Of a stretch of 64,000 nucleotides of DNA, positions 35,956 to 47,507 are shown piece by piece. Where the stretch lies: positions 682,001-746,000 of the forward strand of contig NW_025954966.1 of assembly GCF_022376445.1 (NCBI RefSeq). Direction: 5' to 3'. The notes under the pieces were generated by a model, which made no database searches, was not told where the DNA came from, and was given only the letters and a program-made list of their open reading frames with translations. A program made the translations under genes and the position numbers. The stretch comes from Fomitopsis serialis (Eukaryota; Basidiomycota; Agaricomycetes; Polyporales; Fomitopsidaceae). Every line of letters starts with the position of its first letter. Position 1 is the stretch's first letter.

Positions 35956-37306
35956 ATGTCTGCAGCAGCTCGCTCGCCCCTGCTCAACAAGCAGAACCGT
36001 CCCTAAGCCACAATGGAGACTCTACTGGGAGTTGGCGCGCATGCATAAGTTCCCCTCGGGTTCCACACTGGTATTCTGGCCATGCGGTACGCCCACATTT
36101 GGTATTCTTTGCCTACGGATTCCATACTTATCTTGATCATGCAGTATGGGGATACCTCCTGGGTATGCGCGCGCATCCCCCGGATCTAACGACGTTCGTG
36201 CAGTACACGACCGCGTTCCTGCTTGGGAGTACGCTCCTTCACAGCGCGGCCTGCACTATCAACGACATCTGTGACCGTGATTTCGATCGTCCAGTCGGCA
36301 AGTACCATGTGTCTTTCTCCTAGCTACTCCGGCTGATGCTCTGGTATAGAGCGGACCAAGAACAGGCCTATTGCCTCAGGTACGGTCACGGTCTTCCAGG
36401 CGACGGTCTTCCTGCTGGTCCAGGTCGGGGTCTTCGTGTGGGTGTTGACCCTAGTGAACCGTACGGCGTAAGGGCCACGTCTGCGCTAGCCTGAGCGACA
36501 CTCCTCACTGACCTATGCGTTGGGTAGTTTTTTGTGTGGGATGTTCGGTGTTCCCGTTGCACGCTTTATACCCGCTCCTGAAGGTGTCACGAACTGGCCC
36601 CAGGCCTGGCTGGGTATGTGTCAATCGCCATCGGATGTTCAAGCAATTACTGATTGGACGACAGGGCTGGCAATGAACTGGGGCTTGCCGACGGCATGGC
36701 TGATGACCAGACCGGAAGATACTAGGTCTGTCCCCATGTGGACGTTGAGTTTTGGTACATTCTGGTGCGTTACAGCCCGTTACGTCGCCTGAACTCAGCA
36801 TCGGTCTCACGCGTGTCTATGCAGCTGGACTATCTTCTACGATACCATCTACGCTTGCCAGGTCCGTATATCCATCACGAATACGCTTTGCCGACAACCT
36901 GCTGACTATCCGACGATTGCAGGACCGGAAAGACGACGTTGAAGCCGGTGTCAAGTCGACCGCGCTCCTCTTCGGCGCGTACGTCAAGCCGATCCTCAGT
37001 CTCTTCGGCGCGGCGTTCGTCGGTACCCTTGCGTACGCCGGTACGGAGACTAGCATGCCTCTACCGTACTTCGTCATTGGCGTCGGCGGCTGCGCTCTGC
37101 ACATGATCTGGCAGCTGGGGACGCTCGACGTTGGCATCCCGCAAGACTGCGAGCGGAAGTACAACGTGGGTTCTTCGTTCTGGATTTGTGATATGCTGTG
37201 GATTCTGACGAGCGTCTTCGTTATCCAGTCCAATGGTGACTTGGGGTATATCGTCGCTGGTGGGATGCTGGCCGCCATGTACACCCCAGACCTCCTTCAG
37301 TTCTGA
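35956..37306 (+). CDS. UbiA-family aromatic prenyltransferase (4-hydroxybenzoate polyprenyltransferase/COQ2-like), with apparent frameshifts
   Basis: Segments in order are YWELARMHKFPSGSTLVFWPC, VWGYLLGMRAHPPDLTTF, SAACTINDICDRDFDRPV (first Asp-rich motif, NDxxDxxxD), ERTKNRPIASGTVTVFQAT, WPQAWLG|LAMNWGLPTAWLM, DTIYACQDRKDDVEAG (second Asp-rich motif) and several membrane helices, to a stop at 37306. This polytopic enzyme couples a prenyl diphosphate to an aromatic acceptor. Two oddities: the natural-looking start MSAAARSPLLNKQNR (ATG 35956) is one base out of frame with the conserved first helix, and near 36535-36590 the expected FPLHALYPLLKR-VT segment is read in another frame between MFG and VTNWPQ, restored before the WPQAW motif. 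A start at 36041 would avoid the first problem but lose part of helix 1. It may be functional, damaged or affected by assembly errors. Confidence 0.78.
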
Positions 37307-37334
37307 GGGCGACCCCACTGCCCGGATACGGTGT

Positions 37335-37560
37335 GTTTATGATTGGGTGAGGCTGGGTTCCGAGACACAAGGGGATAGACGGGAACGAGATGGCAGATGT
37401 GGAGGCGAAGGAGGCGGTGCGAGGGGACAGCAGCCCGGACGAGCTTCTCCCGACTTGGCTGAAGGAGAAACTACAAACGAGCCTGTCCAAGGTTCGCCAG
37501 TGCTTTAACGAGGAGATTTCACGGAGTGCAAGGGAAGAATGGTACCTGCGAACTTGAAGA
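37335..37560 (+). mobile_element. Retroelement RNase H tail fragment, plus strand
   Basis: The plus strand reads EMADVEAKEAVRGDSSPDEL then LPTWLKEKLQTSLSKVRQCF, the end of a retrotransposon-type RNase H domain where the ADxxAK helix follows (missing) WVPGHxGIxGN. It begins about 30 bp after the UbiA stop and is the mirror image of the element that follows. Only the tail remains. Confidence 0.6.
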
Positions 37561-38330
37561 GGTCTTTGCCAGCCTTAGATCGAGCGTGCTGCTGGTCCTG
37601 CATCACGCGCGAGTTGATCTCGTTGTCCGTTGAAGGTGTTCGGTACGGAGTAGAATTGGAATGCTCGTCTGCTTTTCCCGTACGTCGCGTCCTGGCCGCG
37701 ATGGCATCTCCGGGTCTAACTGGTCCATCCGCGCCGCGAGCGGCGACTCCTCCTCCTCCTTCGCCATTCGCGTGATTCTCTCGTTCTGCAGTCTGCCTCA
37801 TTCTGGATAGGCTCGCAGGGAGGTTCTCCTTCAGCCAGCCCGGGAGGTCCTTGACCAGCCGGGCTGCTATCTCCTCGTACCGTTTTCGTCGCCTCCACGT
37901 CCGCCACCAGTGCTAGTGGCAGCTCGTTTCCCTCTATGCCTTTGTGTCCTGGGACCCATCTGAGGGTAAGGCCAATGTTTGGATGACGTCGCTCCGAGCC
38001 GAGTAGTTCGATAGCTCTGAGGCCTGAGGGTCCTGTCTATGTCATGTACTAGCAGGGTGCGGCTTTCGGTTTTTCGACGCGTGCCAGAGGCAGGCGAGGT
38101 TATCTGCCGCAGTTGACGTTTTTGCACACGAAAGTCCTGGATGTAGCAGCGTGACACCCAGGTTGAACCAGACTATTTCGCCTTCGTAAACAGTGTGCTT
38201 CGTCGATCGGCCGAGGTGGCATCGCAGAACTTTGGGTTCGCCTTCCGGCATGACCAGGACAGCCGCCGCTCCGACTCCGTCGTCGATATCCGAGTCGTCC
38301 GAGTCGACTCGCCACCCGTCTCTCCTCGCC
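37560..38330 (-). mobile_element. Retroelement RNase H domain remnant, minus strand
   Basis: The minus strand gives SDIDDGVGAAAVLVMPEGEP, HTVYEGEIVWFNLGVTLL, a DNQACLWHAS-like stretch, IGLTLRWVPGHKGIEGNE and LVADVEATKTVRGDSSP, with frame breaks between them. This order (acidic start, HTVYExE helix, DNQA, WVPGHxGIxGNExAD) is that of RNase H domains in fungal retroelements. It is decayed and truncated. Its upstream end abuts the P450 fragment at about 38330-38360. The 37335-37560 fragment repeats its tail in opposite orientation. Confidence 0.7.
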
Positions 38331-38354
38331 CAGACCGCTTCCTCGGCCTCGTTC

Positions 38355-38620
38355 AGCACCGCGAGAAAAACTTGCCACCGGGACCTACGCGCATCCCGCT
38401 GTTGGGAAATGCGTGGCGCGTGCCGGTGGAGAAGTCGTGGGTGTATTTCCACTCGTTGTGCCAGAAATATGGCGAGTCACTCGTGGTACCGCTTTATCAG
38501 GTGACCAATGCTGAAGGATGTGTAGGACCTATGGTCATGCTCAAGGCGTTTGGCAACGATATTTTGGTGTTGGACAATGCAGATGCTCGTCTCGTGCTAC
38601 AGTTCGTCTGCGTCTCCGCC
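38355..38620 (+). pseudogene. N-terminal cytochrome P450 fragment
   Basis: The plus strand reads REKNLPPGPTRIPLLGNAWR, VEKSWVYFHSLCQKYG and, after an apparent intron, GPMVMLKAFGNDILVLDNADA. This matches the proline hinge and first beta strands of a P450 and resembles the same part of P450 A and B. The signal anchor is missing on the left, where a retroelement remnant abuts. No C-helix, ExxR or heme loop follows on the right. It is a truncated relic of a third P450 gene. Confidence 0.75.
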
Positions 38621-39182
38621 TTCCACTTCGCCGCGAGGGTACCGATGTTATGGTTAAGGTTTGTATGGTAGGAGACTTTGTCTAAAAACACGTTCAGCGA
38701 GATGGATAGGCGTGCGAGAAAGGAAAAGGAAAGCGTATGTAACGGTGATGACGCGAACAGGCGCCGAGCCCGACGTGTGACGGTTATCTCCTCCACTGTC
38801 CACATTGTGTCCACACCGCACAATCCTCTACAGTTCGTTAGTCAAAATATATAATATTAGCCATTTCAACAACAATACGAATGAACGTGTCAGGTGTGTT
38901 CACCCTACGAGATTGATGTTGAACCTTGGCTGTCTCTCGATCCCAAGCGCATAAGACGTCTAAGAGAAACTGACGAGTCAGTCGGAGGACATGGTATAAT
39001 GGAAAACATGGAAATGCGGAAAACGCATTGAACGAAGCCGCGATCTTTCGTTTGATAAGTATAAGGAAAGCTCTTCAGATCGTCGACGGAGATACAACAT
39101 GCGGGACGTATTCAACTCGGAGTGCTTGGCAGATTGTACTGAGCACAGGTACTTACAGTTCGCAAAGACATACATACGTTCT
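38621..39182. other. Intergenic, nothing recognised
   Basis: Downstream of the P450 fragment and the PKS 3' end. It is somewhat AT-rich around 38840-38880, and no gene was seen. Confidence 0.45.
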
Positions 39183-42100
39183 TTACCAACTCTGCAGTTT
39201 GTCCACAAGTACAGTCGAATCTCGCATCGTGAAATGCGTACCCTCCACAAAGACTACGGAAGCATCTGGGTATGCTTCGCGCACTCCCAGCTCATTCCAC
39301 TCCTGCGCATTTCCTGCCTCGCGACTCATTCCCGTCAAAATACCTCTGGTAGCGACGAAAAGAGTCAGTGGCACTTGCACTGCCCTCAGACGTGCAGCAA
39401 GCGAATGACGTAGGAGATCCAGAGTGTATGGCACCCCATGAGGTAGCAGCTCGAACATGAACTCGTACGAGCCACGGACCACGCTGGAGTAAGTAAGCCA
39501 CCGCAAGGCTGCTGCCGGTGGCATCGATACGCCGCGTGCAGCATCTTCAAACTCTTGTGCCAATTGCTGACGGGCAAGAGATTGCTCGGCCTTGTACATG
39601 GACAGCATCGAGTCCAGTACACGAATCATGAATGCATGGCTGGGCGACCGTTGTTGAACGGTAGCAGCATCCGGCTCGAGGTATGGAGAGGCGAACAGAA
39701 GAGGGAAGTGATCGAGTAGACAGAACTGCACTACCGTCTCGCCATCACTGATGACTCTTTCTGCAATAAGAAACGCGATGATGGATGTCCCAGAGTATGC
39801 CCCGATGCGATATGGACCGTTCGGCTGAGCGTCTTTGATAGCGTTGTAGTAGTACTCTGCGATGGCGTCCAGTGAATGCATCGGCGTGTCTGATGTCGAC
39901 TGCAAGACCCATAGAGACGAAGTGAACGTCTGTTGAAAAGGTAAGAATGTTATGACGCTGCCGTTTGCCCCATGAACTAGGATGAGGGGCGTATCACCCT
40001 GGCGATCCACAAGCTTCACCAGGGGCTGACCGGGCCGACTCAGCTCTGCCCAGTCAAACGCGTTATCCCCGTGCGTGTTCGAGACCCCGGATAGAGTAGC
40101 GTGTGTGGTGGTAGCCCGGCGGTGAAGCTCGGCGAAGCTCAGTCCTCCGAGCAATTGCATGGACGAGACAGACACGACGGTCTTGAGCGCAAAGGATAGC
40201 CGACCAGCGGATAGCGAGTCCATCCCATATTGCGACAGCAGAGCGTCAGGAGAGAAAGCATCGGCAGGTACGTCCAAGTGTTGCAACACGACGGACAGGA
40301 GGTCCTCGCGGCTCTGCTGCAGTGACGTCGTGGGTCCTGCACGTGGGCTGAAGTCTGATAGGTGGTCGTATAGGTGAGAGGGGCCCATGTGCTGGCGAAC
40401 GAGATCCCAATTGAGGTTAGGCACGTACACACCCACGGGACCGTGCTGAAGCATGAGGATGCCGTCTTCGATACAATCACAGAGTTCTGTGGCGTAGTAT
40501 ATTGAGTATTGATCTGTGTCATGGCCCTGCCTCACGTACCTCTGGCAGAAAGAGCCCATGGTAAGAGATGCGCTAACTGTGCTCCTTGCTCTTGATGACT
40601 CAGTGCGTTACCGATAGCCGTCGAATCCACGATAGCAGGAGTAACTAGAGCAAACGCGTTACTGTATCGCATAACCTGCCCCTCAATGGTAGTGTTCGCA
40701 CTGGACGAACACCATTAGCAGACTGCGATCGTACAAGAATAAAAATCCTCGCCTAGAATAGTTCGTCTGGCCTGCATTCCCGAACGACGAAATGGACGAG
40801 AAAACAATGAGAAAGTCGAGATCGTTGACAGGCAATGCACCTTCCAGTGCTCTCATCGCTTGATATTTCGGTCTGAACGTCGCTTCGAAGGTCGATGCAT
40901 CTTGAGAGAAAAATGTGCGGTCTACGAGAACGCCGGAGAGCAGCATGCAACCAGCGATGCGTTTCTTCAGGCCCGAGAGTAGTACTCGCATCTCGTTCAG
41001 AGAGGCGGCATCACACGCCTCCAGTCGCAGGGCAAGGTCTGTACGGCTTTCCAGATAACCGAGTATGTGAATGGCGAGGACGTCTCCGGCTCGTTCCAGT
41101 GATCTCCTTCCAGAGCGAGATGTGAGCACGATGGTTCTAGCTCCTCTCTGAAATTATTGGTGAGCAGAGACCCCGTCTATACCAATCCAGAATCTTACCT
41201 CATACATCCAGAGCGCGATGTGCATTCCCAGGCTCCCGATCCCTCCTATCAGTACATAGACTTCGTGAGGTTTGAACCTGAGCAAAGGTCTACTAGGCCG
41301 ATCTGGAGTCGCCCGGGGTAGTTGTCCGCTGGAAGAAACGACTGACGGCGTCGATTGGATGGTGTTCTGTAGCATGGTCGTCAAGAGGCGCGGGCTGCGA
41401 GTCACTTCGCCCATGAGCCGAGATATATCGCACATGCGGACAAGTTGAAATCCGCTGTCCGCGAAGGTAGCGAGAATGGTGGAGGCGTGGCTACTCAACG
41501 CCACGACGGTGTCAACGGGGCCTAGGCGGAGTGACGCAATATCCAGAGGAGACACATCGAGCTGCAACCTGACCGAGCAGATGCCTAGCTGCTGCAAGAT
41601 ATGCACAAGTGTATGTCCCAGTGGTGTGTCTGCGCCCACCACAACGATACGACGTGAATCGTTCCGCGCCGGGTAATCACGTGTGGACTCGCCTTTGAGC
41701 GCGAGGTTCATCACAAGACAGCTCAGTGCCAACACTGGTGCTGCTTCCTCCTCCCAGTGGTCGGGTAGCGGGGTCACAGCGTCTTGGTGCACGGTCGTAT
41801 CCTCTTCAGGGGGTTCCGTAGTGATGGTGACCACCCTCGTACCGACGAGCATCCCGGTAGCGTCATCGGGGGCTGCAGCCACCCTTCCGGCCAAGCAATG
41901 GTAGCGAGAGTCGATGCTATAGCTGAGCGTTCGATCGAGGCGGATGTGTCGAGGGGGAATGTCGCCATGGTAGGAAATAGTCCGGCCGGGACGAAAGGGT
42001 GGTACTTCACGGATTCGGCGAACGTGTAGTTGGTGGTCTTTGCCGATATACAGCTCTCGTTCTATCCAAGGTATCGATGAAAGATGATGCGCGAGGTCCT

Positions 42101-45100
42101 CCGATTCTCGTTCGCTGAAAGTAGGGGATGTAACCAAAAGCCCGATATCCCATACAGGCAACTCCCGTCTGAGTGACCTCGTGAACCCGGTTGCGCCGTC
42201 ACCATCGCATCCCTCTGGCGCTATGACCCAGATACAAGCAGGGCCATTGACGTCGAGCTTCGCCAAGGTCGATTGAATGTCAATCTCCTTTCCGATGCGA
42301 TATCGGAGGACTTGAGTCTGGCTCTCTGGGCGGGGAGATTTCGGCGAGGCAAGAGACAGTGACGGACTCTGTGCCTCGATCAGGATGGTTGGCAGACCCC
42401 GAACGCGCGTCCTGAATCCCATATTGTTCAGCTCAAGTTGTAGAACAGCAAGATCGGCAGGAGGAAAGCACAGGTCGGAGCTGTCGTGACAAGATGATTG
42501 AGGATCAGGCATGTTGCAGCTGCTTTGAACGAACAAGAAGCCGCCAGGGATGAGGGACGAGACACAAGACTGTATTGCGATGGTCGCCTCTTCGTTGCTC
42601 CATGGTGCAGAAAAGCGACACAGGACAATGTCGAACATCGAACGATGTGTCCGAGACGCGCCAGCCTGGATGCGGACCATCTTGCGTGACAGCGGCTCAT
42701 TCTTGTCCATGACTCCGGCCTGGTATACAACAGTCACGGTGGGCCCGAGTAATTCGCGTAACAGGAGCTGAGCACCATTATGAAGGGTCGATTCCGAGTC
42801 TGCAAAGTAGGCTACACGTGAGCGGCGTAGCGGCTTCATCTCCCAGACGTTAGCGTACCTGAATCGACTCCTAGCACTGTGAGTATCTTCTTTCCAGCGG
42901 AAGCCATCCGAGAAGCGTAGAAAGCGGCATGTTGAAGTAGTGGGTCAATGTCGCATGCTAGAGACGCACTGGATACATGATGAATCTACAACATGATGTC
43001 AGGTGAGTTTCGCTCGCGTACACTCAATACTCACTGGGCACATGTGCGTAGCTTCTCCGCGGCTATAGTGGCTCGGTGTACCGGGGGCGACACTAGCGGT
43101 ACGCGATCCGATCACTGGCGTATCCACATTGGCCTCGGTGTCAAAAGGAATCGGGACCATGGAGAGTGGTTGGCTGATTACTTGAAAGCGTTTACTGACA
43201 GGCGTCGGAGAAGTGACATAGTGGCGTGTAACTTTGAGATCACGGAGCGTACAGATTCCTTGTCCTTCTGCAGAAACGACATGTACGTCTGCTGCGATCT
43301 CGTCTATGTTCCACTACTGTCAGGTCGCGAGAGGGACATGGCGCGAATCACTGACCTGGTGACCATTCTGTGAGAACCACGTATGCGTACAGTGTGCCCC
43401 GTAGCAGCTGCGTCAATGAGCTTTCTCGACGGATAGCAAGGGAGCCTAGAGCGGATGGTAGATAGTACACATTACTATCCCAGTTTGCTGTGAAACGAGG
43501 ATGAACGAGGACATGTATGCAGGCATCGAGAAGACCAGGGTGTATAATGTAGTTCCTGTGATGTAATGAGCGAAGATTGAGATGGATCGCACAGTGCTTT
43601 ACTTACGACAGCGAAGCTTCGTCAAGCCCTTCTAACTCGACCAGCGCATAACTGGATCCAAAGTAGTATCTTCTGATTCGACTGAACAAGGGACCGTATT
43701 GTGCGAAGTGGTGGAAGCCAGAGTAGAAGTCTGGGGCACCAGACGTCAGACGCTAACCAACTACGACGGCAGTGGATCATACTGTCTGCATCTTGTAGCT
43801 TGGCACGTTGCAAGACTTCAGAGAGTACGAACCCCTCGCAGATGACAAGACCATGTGGATCACGCGTCATGAAGCCCTCTGCATGCATTCGAGGCTCATG
43901 CTGATCGTTCTAAGGCAGTGTGTCATGTCCAGCGAGGACAGTGTCCGATCACGGAATGTCACGTACGTTCTCAGCAACGACCCCTCCATCAGTGCTAGAA
44001 AGCACTTGCCAATGCATACCGTTGATGTCGACCTTGAGAGCTGTCGGAACATCCGGAGCCAGCGAGAAGAATGAGCGAAAGTGCACATTCCACACAATAG
44101 ATGCCCCAGCCTCCAGCGCCTACATTGATTGCATGAGTACAAGACATAACGGAAGAGATGAAGCGGACAAACCATCTCGAGAAATCCCGCCGCAGGCATG
44201 ATTGGTTCGTGATTGATGACGTGCTGAGCAAGCTCAGGATGGGTTGCACGATTGACCCTCAGACCATCCCCAGACAGCGGCCGCACGAGGTGGCCCAGTT
44301 GTTTCTGCAACAACCTCGAATATCGGGGCAAGTACGGCACAGGCTTGCGCAAGAACGGATAAGGAGGTAGTTGTATTGCATCGTGGTCTAGCACGTCGAT
44401 GCTGTTCAGCGCACGGAAGTTAATGCCGTTGTATCCCGAAGCCGCCAGTTGTCCGATTGTGGTCAAGAGTACGGTGTGCTCCTGATGGACCGCATATGTC
44501 TTTGATCGTCGCATCGGGCATACTACTGAGGATGGAGGGACACCAAGGTCTTGCAGGTACACGGAGAGCACGGCATGCGGACTGATCTCGACGAACTGAG
44601 CCGCAGGGTAAGCACGTAGCACCGACCGTACTGTTTGCGCAAACCGGACCGGCCCACGGCTGTTTTGCCAGAAGTAGTCTGATGAGAAACCTTCGAGCAG
44701 ATCACCCGTCGCCGTTGAGAAGGTAGTGACGTTGGGAGAGCCACATGGTCCGAAACGAGCGAACGCATCTGCTATCCCAGAGCAATACGAGTCTCGGCAT
44801 ATGTCCATCATGGACGAATGAACCGCGACGTTCGTCTGTATCGTGCGAGCCAATATTCCACGAGACGTCGCGATGTCGACTGCTCGGGCTATCAACCTCC
44901 GATGACCGGCAATTGCAACAGCCTGTGGCCCATTGAAGCAGGCGATCTCCAAGACGCCGTCTTCGGATGGCTCCTTTGCGCACTTGATGATTTCATCGGC
45001 TTGATACGGAGCGCACGAAAGCGCGGCCATGCCTCCATCAGCCTCCTCGACGAGAGACATCGCTTTTCCTCGTACGATAGCGACCTCCATAGCCAAACGC

Positions 45101-47507
45101 TTCGATGCAGCTGCAGATGCGTACAGAAGGGGTGTCTCACCCGCAGAATGACCCATGACGACATCCGGCCGGAGTCCCAGACTGATGAGAAGGTCGAAGA
45201 GGGCGATCTGAAGCATCGCGAGCGAAGGCAGGATGACCGAGATCGGCCACACGGGCGGAAGAGTGTTTGAGGATAGGATTTCGCCAAACAGGCCCGTGTC
45301 CCGTATGAGAGACGTCCCCGTAGAGTCCATGTGATACCCGTCAAGCTCCTCGATTGTCTTGCGAAAGACTTCAAACCGCGCGATAAGTTGCCTTCCCACT
45401 GCGACCATTAGAAATGATAATGAATAGAAGCAGAAGCCAATAACTCACTTGCGAAGTGTTGAGGGCCTTGACCCGAGAACAAGAACACCAGAGGTGAACG
45501 GCCGTCTTGAGCTAACGCCGGTGCGGGGAAGTTTATCTTAGCTAAACCTTGCGCGGGTTGTATCACTGCGAAACTGCGCCAATTCATCTGCCGTATGCGA
45601 CGGCCGGACATGGCCGAGATCGTCGTCAGCGAGTCCGGGTTTCCCGTCGCCAGTGTTCGTAAACTGTCCGCGACGCTTGCTGCAGACGTAGGCGAGAGTC
45701 CGCCAGCCATGAGTAGCCTAGGATAATCTTGAGGGGTCGAATGGCTTGCGGGAGCCTCGGGCCTTGAGGGAGCCATGCTCTCGAGAACAGCGTGACCATT
45801 CGCGCCGCCGATTCCCGAGCTGCACATGGAGACTAGCAGCTTTTGCGAAGGGCCGCGAGGCCGTATCTCCGTCGGCTCCAGCGGGACGTTCAGCTTGTAC
45901 GTATCCCAGCGTATGGCGGGATTCCGTGTCCGGAGGTTCACGTTTGGGGGTACTATCCCCGTCTCGAACATCCCGCACACCTTGCACAGAGACGCCAAGA
46001 ATGCGGTTACTTCAAGATGCCTGCAGGTGCCGTGCGCATCAGCATCCTGACAGTCAAACATCGAAGACGAATATACCGACCCGATATTGCCTTTCACGCT
46101 GCCGACGAGCAACTCCGCGTCTCGCGCGAAGTGCTCGCCCACCCAGTTGCTTTCTGTCGGATCGCCAGCTGCGGTTCCTATCCGGGGCTTAATAACAGTC
46201 CACGCGCCAGAGCTGACTCGCAGTGCTCACCAGTAGCATGAAGCTCGACGTAGTCGACCTCCCGAGGATCACGGCCGGTACCGCGATAAGCTCGCTTCAT
46301 CGCTTCCAGCTGGGCAGTCGCCGCTGGCGCGTGCACTGGGGCCAAGGATCCCGAAGCGCTCAATCCAGTTCCAAGCATCTGCTCATTGAAGATTAGCAAG
46401 AAGTATAGCCCGAGTGGTATGACGATGCATCATACGTTCGCATAGATATGATCTCCGTCTCTGAGCGCCGCGCTCAACGGTTTGAGTACAATGGCGACTG
46501 CGCCCTCACCCCGCGAGAATCTGAGCAGAAATCGCATCAATATAGTCATCGTAGACGCTACCGATCACTGCTTACCCGTCTGCGTCAGCGTCAAACGGCT
46601 TACATTTCCCATCTTTCGATAGCACGGATGCTTGGCTGTACTGAACGAAATCGGCGAGCCTAGAGAACTGTATAAGCATATACAGTGATTCATGAGACGG
46701 TCGCGGGAGGTTCACCTAAGATTCAATTGACAAGCCGCCACAACAGCAGACTCGCATTCGCCCGCCCGCAACGCTTGAACTGCCAAATGGCTTGCTGTGA
46801 GGCTCGAGCTGCACGCTGTGTCGACGGGGATGCTTGGTCCGCGAAGATCAAGGTGGTATGATATTTTATTCGCCACCATGCATGGTATGCCGCCGAAAGA
46901 ACCACGTGCTTCGTACACATCCTGGAGGATTTCACGATGAATCCTGTCCTAAGAGAGGCCTGTGTAGTGCTCACCGGTTCGGCTACACTCAGAATATCGT
47001 GGTTCGTCGCCGAAGTGTAGCATCCGACGTCTTTCCCTCTATAGTCGATCCCCGAATCGAGCAAGGCCAAGAAGGAGAGCTCGATGAGCTTCCGGGTGCT
47101 CAGAGACATGGCCCGAGCGTCCTTTGTCGATATACCAAACTCTACATGGTCAAATGACTCGACGTTCTTCAGGAACGAGCCATGAGATGTTGCGATCCTG
47201 CCAAGCCCATGGCCTTGCCACCTAGATTGGACCGAGCCATGTATAAGTAGCGAGCGGAACTGTTCATGGACAGGAAACGCACGAGTCGATGTTGAGCCTG
47301 TCCTTTGGGATGCGAACGTACGACTTGGCGCCGTCCAGCAAGAACTTGTTGAACCGTCGGTAATCCAGATTTGTGTCAGATGGCCCGCTGGGCAACTCCG
47401 CTGCGATGCCAACCTACGGCAACAGTGAGGAGAGAACACACGACGAATAGGAGAGCACATACAATGGCAATGGGTTCGTTCAACTCTACGCGATCTGTGT
47501 CTGACAT
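39183..47507 (-). CDS. Reducing type I polyketide synthase, KS-AT-DH-(MT)-(ER)-KR-ACP-TE
   Basis: The gene is about 8.3 kb with a dozen or so short introns, roughly 2,500 codons. It starts at 47507 with [22 protein letters not shown], directly into the ketosynthase. [11 protein letters not shown] (46800s), VELHATG|AGDPTE and [12 protein letters not shown] (Cys-His-His). [11 protein letters not shown] and [26 protein letters not shown] and [12 protein letters not shown](-like). The region at 42980-42380 has a methyltransferase fold, but its SAM loop reads VLGVDSG. The region near 41650 ([19 protein letters not shown]) looks like a ruined enoylreductase. [17 protein letters not shown] and GQTNYS|ANT. 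ACP: YGMDSL (about 40220). [17 protein letters not shown] and GTHFTMRD, stop at 39183. It should make a partly reduced, unsaturated chain released by the TE. There is no starter-transacylase or product-template domain, so it is not an orsellinate-type enzyme. Confidence 0.87.

Noticed and set aside
35433..36323. A 296-codon plus-strand open frame covering the UbiA region as one long protein
   Set aside because: Its downstream part is a genuine UbiA exon, but it reads through an intron (about 36090-36147), and its first 200 residues are unrelated to UbiA. The conserved N-terminal helix is in another frame.
39183..47507. Non-reducing (orsellinic acid type) PKS, as expected beside UbiA and an acid reductase
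   Set aside because: The protein begins with the KS, lacks starter-transacylase and product-template regions, and has clear DH and KR domains.
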